A stretch of DNA of 64,000 bases, taken from contig OY744469.1 in the NCBI GenBank assembly GCA_963556145.1, positions 682,001-746,000 of the forward strand. The letters run 5' to 3'. The DNA comes from Hygrocybe punicea (Eukaryota; Basidiomycota; Agaricomycetes; Agaricales; Hygrophoraceae). Shown piece by piece: positions 22,439 to 33,073 of the stretch. The stretch's first letter is position 1. The number at the start of each line of letters is the position of its first letter. Position numbers and translations under genes: made by a program. The notes below the pieces were generated by a model. It saw nothing but the letters and a program-made list of their open reading frames with translations. It was not told where the DNA came from and made no database searches.

Positions 22439-24134
22439 TTACATGTGTGGGAAAAAAAAAATCAGTTTAACAAACAAATTATGTAGTGCTTCATCTTTAT
22501 TCTGAGTCTGGTGAGTCATTGCTTCATCCGAGTTTTCGTTCATCTTCTGACGTTGGGCCTTAAGCTTATCGTGAATGTGATGCCGAAATGACGTAACAAC
22601 TTGAAATGCATTGTTTGATGTCACAGACATTGATGATGAGTTCGCCAATAAACTTTGATTGCGTGATTCCACCTGAGGTGGTGAGAACAATTTGAGTAAT
22701 TTTTGCTCCAGTTTTTGACTGAGGTAGATTATCGCATTTTCGACCACATGATCCGGGAGCAATGTTGGAAGCGAACACCAATAATTCAACCTGTGTGACC
22801 CAAGGAAATAGAATTTGAGTGACAATAGCACATGAGCACACAGGGGGCAGCATCGTTTTGAAACCCCAATTATTTTATTAGCATTCTATACATATATATC
22901 AGTGAATATTATCAATAACAGATTTAAACAGGGACTTACAGTCCAACGGGATAGCATTTCACCTGCCAGCGTGAGCTCGCAATGATCACATCCCCAAAAA
23001 TTCAACTTTCCCTGGAGTTTTGTCTGGATGGCATTGATTGACCTCTGCACAATGGGCAGCTGTGATTGCTCTTGTTGGCTACAGCTACTGGACATAACTT
23101 CTGACACCACATCTTTCCATGGACGTAATGCCTTTCCTGGACGTGGAATGGCAAGAATTTCAGCGGTGAAGTGTGCTCCACTGAATTTCAGCGCAACACC
23201 AAGGAGATTGTTGACGCTTTCGAAATAAATGGTTTGCAGTTGAAGCCAATTCACATAGGCATCGGGAATGGAGAGGGCCTCATTCCCAGAAAGGATTGTG
23301 CAGGGTTGGACGCTGGCAAGATCTGTATCTCATTCCGCGTCATCCTGGTTATTCGCCTCGGCACTGTCCTTGGCATCCTCTTGAGGATGGTCCACTTGGG
23401 ATGAATCCATCGTTGAAATTTCCTTGGGTGGATCCATCCTTGCATCCATTGTGGATCGGGCCTTCCTTCCACCCTTGTTAGGGTAGGTCCCAAGTTTCTG
23501 GGAGACATGGGGATTGGGGGGCTTTATTCTGGAAATGTGTTCCTCAAGGAAAGACGAATAAACCAAGTCCCATAGAGCTAGGCCACACATAGCAAGGTAA
23601 TCAATGGTGACTTCAAAATCATCTATCTTCTCATCTGGAATAACTTTGAATTTGTCGAGTGTATGGAGAGCGGCTTTGTAAGAACAGAGGAGGTGGAGTA
23701 ATAATCGGTGGAATTCTTCACATGTATCCACGTTATAGATAGGGGGGAGCTCTGAGCCAATTCTATACTCTGCCACTGACACCATCAGGTTGGGGATACC
23801 AATTTTAGACAGGTGGAGTAATTCTTCATTGACAAGATTCGAAAGCGATTCAATGAAAGCAGCGTTGTGCTTACCCAAAGGTGTGCTTATGGGTTGTGGG
23901 TCACAAAATTGATTTTTACTGGCACTGGCCTCGGATGGCTGGATAGCAAGTAGGCAACAGTAGAACGGCTGGGAATAACATTTGTCCTGGAATCTTTCCA
24001 ACATCTTCGGTTGCAACGCCACAGAAACATACAAGAATAGACCATTGGTGGCATTGCTCCCGTCATTCAGTTTTGCCTCGTTGAGTAAACCGACTACAGC
24101 AGCGACGTGGGATTGAAAGGTTTGACGCAAGGTC
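22439..24134 (-). CDS. Fungal deaminase-like protein (OTT_1508-type), copy 2
   Basis: There are two exons on the minus strand: 24134-22940 and 22884-22439, with an intron of donor gtaagtcc and acceptor atag in matching phase. Exon 1 holds the shared helical N-terminal region (FQDKCYSQPFYCCLLAIQPS, ELLHLSKIGIPNL) and the HCE motif (CDHCELTLAGEML, about 22970-22990). Exon 2 opens with IIGVSKRCCPLCAHVLLSL, the canonical second zinc motif. HCE plus CCxxC is the metal site of the nucleic-acid/nucleotide deaminase fold; this fungal branch has an unknown substrate. A single in-frame TGA at 23330-23332 interrupts exon 1 and could be a mutation or mark an unrecognised intron. The upstream exons are missing: the first kept exon follows an acceptor (atatag at 24135) and an LTR fragment lies just beyond. 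It may therefore be a 5'-truncated gene. Confidence 0.6.
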
Positions 24135-24182
24135 CTATATATGAAAATAAGGCGTTAGAAATTGGAAAAGTTGAAGAAGTAC

Positions 24183-24297
24183 TTGACCTAGTCAGTAGCC
24201 TTTCCAATGTAGTAGAGACACCCAATCCTATCCCATCCAGTCATCCATCTCTCAAGTCCTGCATGAGCCCCCGGAGAGGTACCTCGGTACCTCTCCA
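24183..24297 (+). repeat. Truncated, diverged LTR of the mini-LTR family
   Basis: It matches the last two thirds of the 158-bp LTRs, ending CTCTCCA. The terminal hairpin (24273-24296) reads GGAGAGGTACC-TC-GGTACCTCTCC. One position in each arm differs from the other copies in a way that keeps the pairing. Confidence 0.75.
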
Positions 24298-24300
24298 ACA

Positions 24301-24879
24301 GCCTTCACCGGTGACATCCTCGACGACCACCTCAGTCCCATTATCATAGATAACCAGCACAGTCACACATATGCGCGTCTCTGTGCCCTTGGGCGCTGGG
24401 CAGATCCCCTCAAGGGCCACGCAAGCAAAACTGTAGTTATCCGCTGAGCAAGCATGGTTTCCCAGCAGGAGCTCAACGGATACACGTGTCTGCCCGTGGT
24501 GAAAAGCATTGTGCCGATGGCAGGGAGGGCGTCATACAGCGGGATGGGCTAGACAACGTCTCCAGAGGCTGAGAGGATACTGATGGGACGAACATGAGAA
24601 TGGTGACCATCTCTTCGTCATCCTCTTCGCGAAGCTCTGTGAGGTGGGCGAAGGCATAAGCAGCTGCGCCGCAGGCGAGGACTGGCCCGGAGGCATTGGG
24701 GATGAGGCAGGACGCTGGTGTGAAGGGGAAAGTGGAGTGGAGATTAGTGGGGTCATGTCTGGTGGGTCGAGCAGGACTATGTGGATGGCTGGATGGCTGG
24801 GGCTGAGAGACCACTGAATGAGGCGGTAGGCGAGATCATGTGGGGGGACTGGAGAAGTTTGAGGCGAGCAACTCTTCAT
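24301..24879 (-). pseudogene. Unidentified gene fragment
   Basis: The minus strand from 24879 starts MKSCSPQTSP and continues with AYRLIQWSLSPSHPAIHIVL. A frame change is followed by a beta-rich segment FACVALEGICPAPKGTE and VTVLVIYDNGTEVVVEDV, ending at the LTR fragment. It reads like real coding sequence (charged/hydrophobic alternation) but I do not recognise the family. It was cut by the LTR insertion or by a rearrangement, because deaminase-like sequence lies on the other side. Confidence 0.4.
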
Positions 24880-24889
24880 CTTTTATTCC

Positions 24890-26187
24890 AGCGATGTAGA
24901 CGCGTATGTGATTGAGCACAAAAAGCTCATCACGGATGAATTCGGTGCAAACGCCAATGCCAACGAGAACAAGAAAACGGTGGACTTGCTTGACAAGGGC
25001 AAGCTCAAGATTGGAGACACCAAGCCAGTTAAAGTGGGGACCGGCCTCATGGCAGCCATACCGGTCAGCATTTCATCCAGGATCCCGACGGAATTCTTTG
25101 GTACGTTTCTTAAGATATCTCCCCTTCTTATTGTTATCTCACCTCTGCCCCACTACCTACAACACCAACTCACACGGCATTGCACTTATTCGCAGACACG
25201 GCCACGACTTCCTTCCAAGCAGGAACACTCAATCACGAAGCGACCCACCAGTTTGCACACACCGGTGATTTTGTTGGCAATGATAACAATATCACTTCTG
25301 GCAAGGTGAAAAACGCTGACAGAGATATCCAGAAGAAGCCAGATGGAAATGATGTACGTGCCCCCAATCTTTTCTTTTCTTGCCTCTTTCTGCTTCCACT
25401 CACCTTCTACATACAGATTTCAGCCCCGCTCCAGGAGACAAGACACCCCCCAGAACAGAGGCGGACCTCACAGATCAATACAGAAGCATGCAGGACAAGG
25501 CTAACAATATGCACGAGAACGCCGACTCCTACCGGTAAGCCGAAACCCCCCCCCCCCCGGTCCTTAGCACATCTACCTTGCAAAGCGGCAGTCCTGCCAA
25601 CTCCCACCTGACTACTTCAAGAAAAAGGCCGAAGCAAAAGCCGCTGCTGCAGCCAAGACTGCTGCCACACCTGCTGCCAACAAAATGGGTGCATTGCCAG
25701 CCACAACCAAAGGCACTGCAGCCTCCCTCAAGGGCCCTGCAGCGGGCAAGGCAGGCATCTCTGTGTTAACCAAGGGTGCAAAAGGTGCTTTGTCCGAGGC
25801 CACGAAAGGTGCTGTTGTGGGTAAACCAGTCGATGATAAAGGGAAAGCAGCACAGGCAAAGCAGATGCATCTGCATTAACCAAGGGTGCAAAAGGCGGCG
25901 CTCATACAGCGTTGACTAGTGTTGCCGAAGTTCAGTTCAGTCCGGTTCCGAGCCTTTTTGGCGGAACCGTGAACTGAACTTCGGGTCCGGTTTGGCGCAT
26001 GGCCAAACCTGGACCCGAACGGCTTTGAACCGTCTCTTCACGTTCGGTCTGAGTTCAGACACGGTCTGAACCCCAGACCGAGGTTGGCTCACCCCTGAGC
26101 TCCGTTCTCCCCGCGAATGGCAGGCACGTATCAATTGATACGGCGCTATGCTTTGCGAGGAAGTTGGGCTACGGGGGAGCTGTCTGG

Positions 26188-26219
<32 letters not shown>

Positions 26220-27001
26220 CTCCCACTGCTGGTGCTGCTGCTGCTGCTGCCGTCGCCGTCGCTGCTGCGCTCCTGCTGCTGCTGTTGCCGTTGCCGCTGC
26301 CGCTGTTGCTGCTGCTGCCGACATTGCTGCTGCTGCCGCTGGGCGTCGTGGTTGTCATTGCCGTGGTTGTCGATTTTCCTGTCACAAATAACATTAGTGA
26401 ACTACGGCAACACTAGCGTTGACCAAGGGTATGAAAGGCGCTGCGGGACATGTGGCAGGCAAGACAGGCGTCTCTGCATTGACCAAGGGGTCGAAAGGTG
26501 CTCTGTCAAAGGCTATGCAAGGTGCTGTGGGTAAACTGCTCACCAGTAAAGGCAAAGCAGCGGGACGTGTTGCAGGCAAAGTGGACACCACTGCATTGAC
26601 AAAGGGTGCGAAAGTCAGGGCTCGTACGGCATTGGCAAAGGGTGCAAAAGGCACTGCGGGTAAACTACTCACCAGTAAAGGGAAAGCAGCAGGACGTGTG
26701 GCAGGCAAAGCAGGTCGCTGCCAAGGGCACAAAAGATGTTCTGTCCAAAGCCACGAAAGGTGCTCTGGGTAAAGCACCAGGGCGTGGGGCAAGCAAGGCA
26801 GCCGGGAAACTCGCTGCCTCTATGTCACGGTTGACCAAGGGCAGTGCAAAAGGTGCTGCTACTGTGTCAAAGCCGGCCATGAAAGGCACTGTGGGTAAAC
26901 CAAAAGGGGCAACCAGCAGCAGGATCTCCAGGACGCCCAGCAACAGCCAAGTCCTCCACGAGAAGCGCTGCACATCAAACCACCTCAAAAAGTGCTACTA
27001 G
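24890..27001 (+). pseudogene. M35 (aspzincin)-like metallopeptidase with Lys/Ala/Gly repeat tail, 5' truncated and split by a MITE
   Basis: Exons fit 24890-25100, 25196-about 25353, 25417-25534 and about 25586-25916 plus 26424-27001. Exon 2 has the zinc motif HEATH within AGTLNHEATHQFAHTGD, and exon 3 ends with NMHENADSYR, resembling the NADSY motif near the end of M35 aspzincins, which cut peptide bonds using a His-Glu-His-Asp zinc site. The rest is an unusual tail of about 39-residue repeats (TKGAKGALSKATKGAVGK, then LLTSKGKAAGRVAGK), basic and histone H1-like. A family-2 MITE sits in the tail with the exact duplication gcgttgac. A further frame change occurs near 26715. No start codon or signal peptide is visible. 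The peptidase assignment rests on two motifs. Confidence 0.55.
25917..26415. mobile_element. hAT-like MITE, family 2, copy C (internally deleted)
   Basis: 499 bp, TAGTGTTGCCGAAGTTCAG to ACTACGGCAACACTA, with an exact 8-bp duplication gcgttgac (25909-25916, 26416-26423). It keeps the CAATTG palindrome (about 26108-26160) and a GCT triplet tract (about 26188-26340) but lacks most of the right subterminal region present in copies A and B. Confidence 0.92.
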
Positions 27002-27602
27002 CAAAGGGAAACAAGTATTGTCTGCAGCACCAGTCAAGATACAGGTGCCGAAAGCCCCTACACGTAGCAAGGGAAGTGACCAGTTACTGAACTGTGGTAT
27101 TTCACCGCCGAACCGCCAAGGCAGTTGGTTGTACACAATTGTAGGATGATATGTACCCCATATAGATTAATTGACACGCAAATCCGTTATCTGCCATACT
27201 TTGTAGAAATTACCAAGGCATATAAACCATGATCCCTCAATTGCAAGTATTGTACACCATGGCCATTCAACCCCTGACTGACAACTGCCGTGTCAACCCG
27301 TACCATCCTTTGCCATGCTTGACCGGCGCTCGGCATCCGTACAGCCACTTATCAACTCCGACTGGTCATGCCAGCGCCTCACCTATTTCCCGATGGTATA
27401 TGTCGATATAACATCAAGTATTTTCCATGGACGTTTGTATAAAAAAATGCACATCCGAGTATAGCCAAAGTTCCGCTTCCGTGCTACTGTAATTATTACT
27501 ACTATCCATAACTTCACAATCACCACACTCACGACAAATGGCTTCTAGCTATCACACATCCGAGGTGGTATCACCGAGAACATTCGCCACAACACCGATA
27601 TA
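27002..27602. other. No clear gene; short MATE-like fragment at the right edge
   Basis: The minus strand at about 27555-27602 reads [11 protein letters not shown], close to the [11 protein letters not shown] segment of the MATE gene (32590-32640). Its other half lies beyond the 27603-31187 element. The rest shows no coding resemblance. Confidence 0.4.
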
Positions 27603-27644
27603 TATGAGGCATTTTTCTGGACAAAAGTACAAAATCCCCAGGGT

Positions 27645-27775
27645 TTTTAGCCTATCCCTAGGGATCCCCAGCCCATCCCTAGGGATCCCCAGCCGTCCCT
27701 AGGGATCCCCGGGCCATCCCTAGGGATCCCTGGGCCATCCCTAGGGATCCCCAACCCATCCCCAGGGATCCCAAG
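27645..27775. repeat. Tandem repeat, about 21-bp unit
   Basis: Six imperfect units of the type gcccatccctagggatcccc, each containing the palindrome CCTAGG. The same unit occurs twice in the opposite TIR (about 31098-31138). Confidence 0.85.
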
Positions 27776-27783
27776 GACCCATC

Positions 27784-27950
27784 TAGTGTTGCCACGGCTC
27801 GGCTCCAAAGCCGTTAGCCGTTGAGCCGAACCGGAGTTTAGCCGAGCCAAGCCGTCGGACCAGCTAACAGCTCGGCAGGCTCATTTTTGGACGGCTCCGA
27901 ACGGCTTGAACCGATGAATATGTCCAAATTAGGCAATCAAACGATGTGTC
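27784..27950. repeat. Possible half of a hAT-like MITE related to family 2
   Basis: It starts TAGTGTTGCCACGGCTCGG and has GGCTC/GAGCC subterminal motifs in place of GGTTC. No matching right end was found, so it is either truncated or very diverged. Confidence 0.45.
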
Positions 27951-28089
27951 TTGTTTTTCTCATCGTCTCCCTCCCCCTTTGCCAGCAGTGCCGTCCTTAA
28001 GCCTGTGGATTTGAGATCCTGGGCTCGTATTATTCTCTCGTCTCTCCACTTCCTTCTGTCTCAAATCTTTCTGCCGCATTTCTCGATAT

Positions 28090-29201
28090 CCAACAGCAAT
28101 CTTATGTCCCTGCCCTCAAAGTCACCTGGGCTTGTGATGTCCTCTTCCTCGTTGATCACCTACAGCAAAATGCATCCCCAGACAACCCAATCAGCCCCGC
28201 TTACATCCTTGATCCACAGCTCGCCTGTCTCGTCCAGATCGCAATACCCCTCGTCCTCAACATCGCAAACCTTCAACCCCTTCCAAATACAATCCCCCGT
28301 CACGTAGGAGAGGCTATTTACCTCAGGGCAACATTTGCTGCTTCAGGCGCATATCCTGACTTTGTTCAAATCAACCCAAGATCCACTTTTCGAGACTTCG
28401 AGCTCGCATTCCGCCTGTCTGCCCAACCAGCAATACCCCCTTTTTCATCCCCCAGGACAGCCCATCCCGCGACTTTTTCGACCACCCCCGGCTAGGTTAC
28501 ACCCCCCGCACCTCGTTTGAGTTGAATACGAGGTGTCAGGGGGTCTCCGGCCCTCGCATTCCGCTGTCTGCCCAACCAGCAACCCTCCCCCTTTTTTCAT
28601 CCCCCGGGATGCCCCACCCCATCTGGTTTTCAATCTCCCCCGACCAGTGTAAACCCCCTGCACCTCGTTCGCATCGATAACGAGGGATCGGGGGGTCTCA
28701 GGCGCTCGTGATCCGCCCGTCTTCCCAACCCGCTGCTAGATCTGGCTATTCCGCCGCATGGTTCAGGCTCAGCAGGGATTATGAAAACTTCAACGACATT
28801 TCTCATGCAAAGGAAAGCTTTGAAACTGGCCTCAAGCTGGCCGTAGAAAGCTGCATATATGTATGTTCCCGCGCTTCTCTCCATCCATTTCGCATCTCAT
28901 TCTTTGCCAGCGCATGGGAATGGCTCACCTCATGGGCCAACTTGGCCTTCCAGCCAGCCCAGAACAAGCGGTCCCTCTTCTCCATCGTGCCGCAACATTG
29001 GCATCCCTTGATGTACCCAACTTGCTTATGTCTACGGCCTCCTCTGAAAGTTTGATCATGTCACAATCCCTCCACACCTATTCAGCCCCCTCAGCCCCCC
29101 TCAGCCCCCCTGGATTTACTGCAATTCAAGAATCACGCAGGTATATTGAGTGCGCAGCCATCCTCAACTTTGCCCCGACACAGTACAAGCTCGGCTACTA
29201 A
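28090..29201 (+). pseudogene. Chitin synthase regulator CHS4/SKT5-like (Sel1 repeat) fragment
   Basis: The intact family activates or anchors chitin synthase at the membrane. Visible blocks are WACDVLFLVDHLQQ, YLRATFAASGAYPDFVQIN and STFRDFE (28090-28400), AAWFRLSRDYENFNDISHAK (about 28755-28815), SCIY, an intron (28861-28910, gtatgt...ccag) and RMGMAHLMGQLGLPASPEQA, then ARKH/AAYL-like Sel1 text ending QYKLGY at 29201. Between FRDFE and AAWFRL, where the normal protein has only a few residues, about 350 bp of two to three imperfect tandem units of about 153 bp are inserted. A frame change near 29025 and loss of the remaining Sel1 repeats make it non-functional. Confidence 0.72.
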
Positions 29202-29233
29202 AGGTCAACATTGGAATCAGTGCCCACTGCTGT

Positions 29234-30658
29234 TCAGATGAGTCCAAATAAAGACTCTAGTCGATCTGTTCCAAGTTGAATTACATAGAACTTGCCCTTG
29301 GGATCATCAACCTTGCATTTTGCCACGCAAAAGTAAACATTTTTGATCATCACCATGATATCGACATAGGATTGATTGGGCATAAATCGTGTGCGAGCTG
29401 GGTTGTCAGTGTAGAGATAAAGAGCAATGTGCGCAGCTGCACTTAAGTGAATGAGCTGCTCGTCGAGGTCGAGATCCACGGAAATGTATGGCATGGCAAG
29501 ATGGTATGCAAGTCTTGACATGAACTACAGACCTTCTCATCCACCACAACTCGTTTTGAACATGATTTGGCTTGTAGGAAGAAATCCTCATTGATTGATT
29601 GGTAGTTCCACGGAATAGGCCGCTCATTGTGAAGGGCAAATGGATAAGAGGTATGTGGACTTTTACCAGGAGGGAAGGATAGGATGATTCCATAGCAAGG
29701 GGTCTCCAATGGTTTCTGTGCTGAACGGTCGCGAGTCACTGGTGTTGAAGAAACAAGTATGTTTGCCTCGGATTGATCAATTTCGTCCATGTCAATGATT
29801 TCAGGAGTTGAGGTCATGGAATTTGAAGGAAATCTTGTATCAACCAGTGAGTTTACATTTTGTCAAGATTCGGATTACACACTCGGAGTTGATTGCTGCA
29901 AGAAGTATTCCAATCTTTCCTTCTAACAGAGCACCCTTTAGACCACGGTGCGTGATGAAATACTCAACAAACTTGTAAAAGCCATCTAATCCATACTGCC
30001 CACATCGTGCCAATCCATCCAGCTGGAAATTGTCCAAATTCGACCCCCAATCAAATGCTCTCTTCATCATTGGATTCAGGATATCTTCCCAATCGTCTAA
30101 TTGGGTAGCTATCAAAGTCCCTGGGTCACTGGAGAAGACCGCTAATGGATGATCTTCCCCTGCAGGAGGGGCACTTTGGGGGATTTGTTTCATTCCCTTG
30201 GCGAGATCATTAAGAAGTGCTTTGGCAACTGTGCAAAGTGAGATGGATGGCGATTGGGATGCAGGAATGAGGCATGATGGGAGTGGTACGTTCTTTGCTA
30301 TCTGTACTGTTGGTGCTGATGCCGGCACAGTGGGATTGACCATTGGTTCTTGGACAAGGGGCGGTGCCAACACTGTCAATGGGTTGGGCACTGGACGTGA
30401 CCCAAAGAATGTGAGTAAAGATCCATCCGTCTTTCTGTCCTGCTTTCTAAACAAACTGCTACTTTCCCTTTGCTGAAGCATAGCTGCTGCAGCTTGACAG
30501 GCTTTAGATTTATGATGGATTTCCATGTTTTTTGGGCCTCCTGTGCCTACCCGGATATCTTTGCCACAGTCTGGGCATGGAAGTTGAGTGTCTGAGGTAT
30601 ATTTCGGTGTTCCACTGTTCCCAAGGTAAGACTCGAGCAATATGAACAACGGTTTCAA
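29234..30658 (-). CDS. Agaricomycete transposon-type protein with C2HC zinc finger
   Basis: The minus-strand exons are approximately 30658-29840, 29817-29525 and 29521-29234. The first exon has a zinc-finger-like block CPDCGKDIRVGTGG followed by EIHHKSKAC (C-x2-C...H-x4-C). The last contains YISVDLDLDEQLIHLSAAAH, FMPNQSYVDIMVMIKN and LGTDRLESLFGL. I know this arrangement as a repeated protein type in mushroom genomes that behaves like a transposase; the superfamily is not certain. It sits inside the 27603-31187 TIR element and is the best candidate for its transposase. The C-terminus after ESLFGLI appears cut short, so it may be inactive. Confidence 0.5.
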
Positions 30659-30913
30659 TGACTTACCCTGTTTTCTTAGCCATGTCGCACAGTTACTTTG
30701 ATGAACTGCCAGTGACTCAAGCTCAAGACTATATCATGTTTTGCAGGCCACCTTCATGGCCACCAACGACGTCTATTGTTATGTGTACCATAGTTGTATA
30801 CAGAGTGTAAACCCAGTCAAACAAACCCAGTATACCAAAAAAAAAAGAACTTGAGGTCTGAACCCCCCCCTCCCTACGTCAGGTGTGGCATTCAGGTTCC
30901 GCCACCCTTGCCT

Positions 30914-31048
30914 CAGTTGTTCTATCACAAACAACTGAGAAGTAAGTCCACACCACTCATTTCTACACACACTCATTAACATTCTACCAGTTATCATTCA
31001 CCTAGGTAGAAAATAACAATCAGTTGTTCTATCACAAACAACTGAGAA
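30914..31048. repeat. Twin hairpin direct repeats
   Basis: The 28-bp sequence starting cagttgttctatcacaaac occurs at 30914-30941 and 31021-31048. Each can fold as an 8- to 10-bp stem (CAGTTGTT/AACAACTG) with a short loop. Each is followed by ttatcattcacctag at different spacing. Confidence 0.75.
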
Positions 31049-31238
31049 TTATCATTCACCTAGATATAATCTCGATAGGCTCTATTAATCCAACAGCCTG
31101 GGGATCCCTAGGGATGGGCTGGGGATCCCTAGGGATAGGCTAAAAACCCTGGGGATTTTGTACTTTTGTCCAGAAAAATGCCTCATAGATATAAGTATAG
31201 ACATCGGTGGTGACGAAGTCCATTTTGTTTCTTGCACA

Positions 31239-32950
31239 TCAAATGTGTCTTCGAATCGGCGGAACAGTAATCTTCCCCTGCACCAGTCTCCATGCCCAGA
31301 ATAATACCACCATCGACACGTCAAAGAAGTCAAATACTAATGCACCACCAAATATCACAGAATGGTATCTCCACGCAGTGTCTTCAGTAATGCCAATTCG
31401 GGACACTGCGATCGCCCATGGAAGAACCCAGAGAATGTTTGATCCCAGCGCCTGGTAGAGAAACCATCGGGGAGACGTCGCAAGAAGTATGGCGGCAAAC
31501 TGGTAGTTAACGGCGTAGAAAATGTAACACCAGTCTATGGTCTGCAAGACAGTCAGAGTGAGCGGTATGAATCAAGACTAGCGATGATGCACCAACTTTC
31601 CACATCTGCTGAGTTATCTTTGCCACGGGCGTGGATTGAGAAAGGTAGAAGGCAAAGCCTTCTAACCCCCATATAGAGAGGCAGATACAAAGAGGAACCT
31701 CGATCACGATAGCAATGAACGCAGAGATCAAAGCCGGTCGGATAATTCCTTTCAAAGGTTGTTAGACGCAGCTCATGACAAGAAACAAGTAAAAATGCTG
31801 TTACGGAGTAAGTCTTCCCTGGAAGCTTTAGGCCTCCGCAAATCAACCCCGACCTGTGCCCTCCACTGACCCCATGCATGGCCGACGAATGCAAGTGTAG
31901 ATGCTTCTAGGGCTTGCACAGGGACCATGATCAAACCCCATCGAATAGTATTGAAAACTCCCCAAGCAGTCGCGTAATTTTCCCCCATCGATATTATCCC
32001 ACTGACAAGCCACAGGTACAATCCGTTTCGGAGGGCGGACTCAATGAACGTATAAACACTCGGTCTCGCGAGAACCTTCAAAGCGACAATCCCAGGTTTT
32101 GCTGACCCCTCGTCAGACCCAGAAACTGATCGTTGAAGCTTCCTGGCTATGTAGATAAAATATAACAACCCGGCAGTCGCAGACATCATATCGCAGCTCA
32201 ACCTAATGAGCGCCTGGGTGACGATAGTCGGGGTGAATGATCCTACGTGGATCTTCGAGATAAGGAGCAGATCGAGGATGATGTTGACAACGAATTTTGT
32301 GGAGCTGATCAGGAGTGGTACGTCGGGATGATCCAACGCGCGTGTGCATGCAGACACGGCAACCTCCATTGCAGAGGATAATGCCAACACCGAAGAGATT
32401 TGCACGTACTTCAGAGAAGCAAGCCTGACTTGTACAGGCACGAAGGCACTTGCAAGCTTCTCCGAAGATGCAACAAAAATGACGGTCATGATTGCGCCAA
32501 GCATAATCTGGAACAGGATTAAGCTGTAAGCGAGCCCAACCCGCGAATTGGTAGTTCGAGTGGACCTGTCTCCGATGATGAGCCAGGCAGCCCTTGGAAG
32601 ACCATCGTTCAAGACGTTCGCCACAACACCGATATAAGTATAGACATCGGTGGTGACGACCTGACTAGAATCTAGGTTCGCCACCCATAGCTTGCTTAGA
32701 GTGCCATACATCGCCGGGAGTAAAAAAGCAGCGGCATTGAAAAGGAGAGATCCTTGATATCTATTTGAAATGTCTCAACACCGGATGTCAGAGCTAGCAC
32801 TGGGACGCACGTTTGACGACTCAAATGTCGACGTATTCCTCTCTGCTTGTTGACATCGGTATCATCGCCAGTAACCGTTACGTCGAGTGGTAATTTATCG
32901 TCCGCGGGAACCATATGGTAGCGGTGATCTCTATCAAATAAGGCGGACAT
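31239..32950 (-). CDS. MATE-family multidrug/toxin exporter
   Basis: This is a membrane antiporter family that exports organic cations or toxic metabolites. The four exons 32950-32811, 32760-31805, 31748-31597 and 31541-31239 sum to 1551 nt (516 residues), all with GT-AG introns in matching phase. The N-terminal exon is hydrophilic ([13 protein letters not shown]), as is usual for the cytosolic tail. The membrane part starts [20 protein letters not shown] and holds about ten to twelve hydrophobic segments. The second exon contains [20 protein letters not shown], a MATE-type region between the two bundles. It starts 123 bp from the WD40 gene on the other strand. A paralogous fragment of its YIGVVAN exon flanks the neighbouring TIR element. 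No breaks were seen, so it is likely functional; the substrate is unknown. Confidence 0.82.
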
Positions 32951-33073
32951 TGCATTTCCGTCTAGGTTATCTGTTATCGTTATCGCGACTTGGTGAGAGA
33001 ACCATGGAAATTGAGTACCGACTTGCCTCGTGACCAGAGACAGAGTCGCCAAACATGAACAAATTTGACCGGG
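32951..33073. promoter_or_regulatory. Divergent promoter between MATE and WD40 genes
   Basis: A 123-bp spacer separates two start codons facing away from each other. No TATA box is evident. Shared control of the two genes is possible but not shown. Confidence 0.5.

Larger units (their letters stand above)
27603..31187. mobile_element. TIR-bounded DNA element, 3.6 kb, with captured gene fragment
   Basis: Inverted repeats of about 90 bp (27603-27692 and 31098-31187) start TATGAGGCATTTTTCTGG. The flanks carry a 6-bp direct repeat gatata (27597-27602, 31188-31193). The inner half of each TIR is made of copies of CCCTAGGGATCCCC. Inside are the start of a family-2-like MITE TIR (27784), a CHS4/SKT5-like fragment and a minus-strand zinc-finger gene that may be its transposase. 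A 6-bp duplication does not match the commonest fungal superfamilies, so the superfamily is left open. Confidence 0.68.

Noticed and set aside
27645..27775. CRISPR-like or centromeric array
   Set aside because: The units abut without unique spacers and belong to the TIR of a DNA transposon in a eukaryotic genome.
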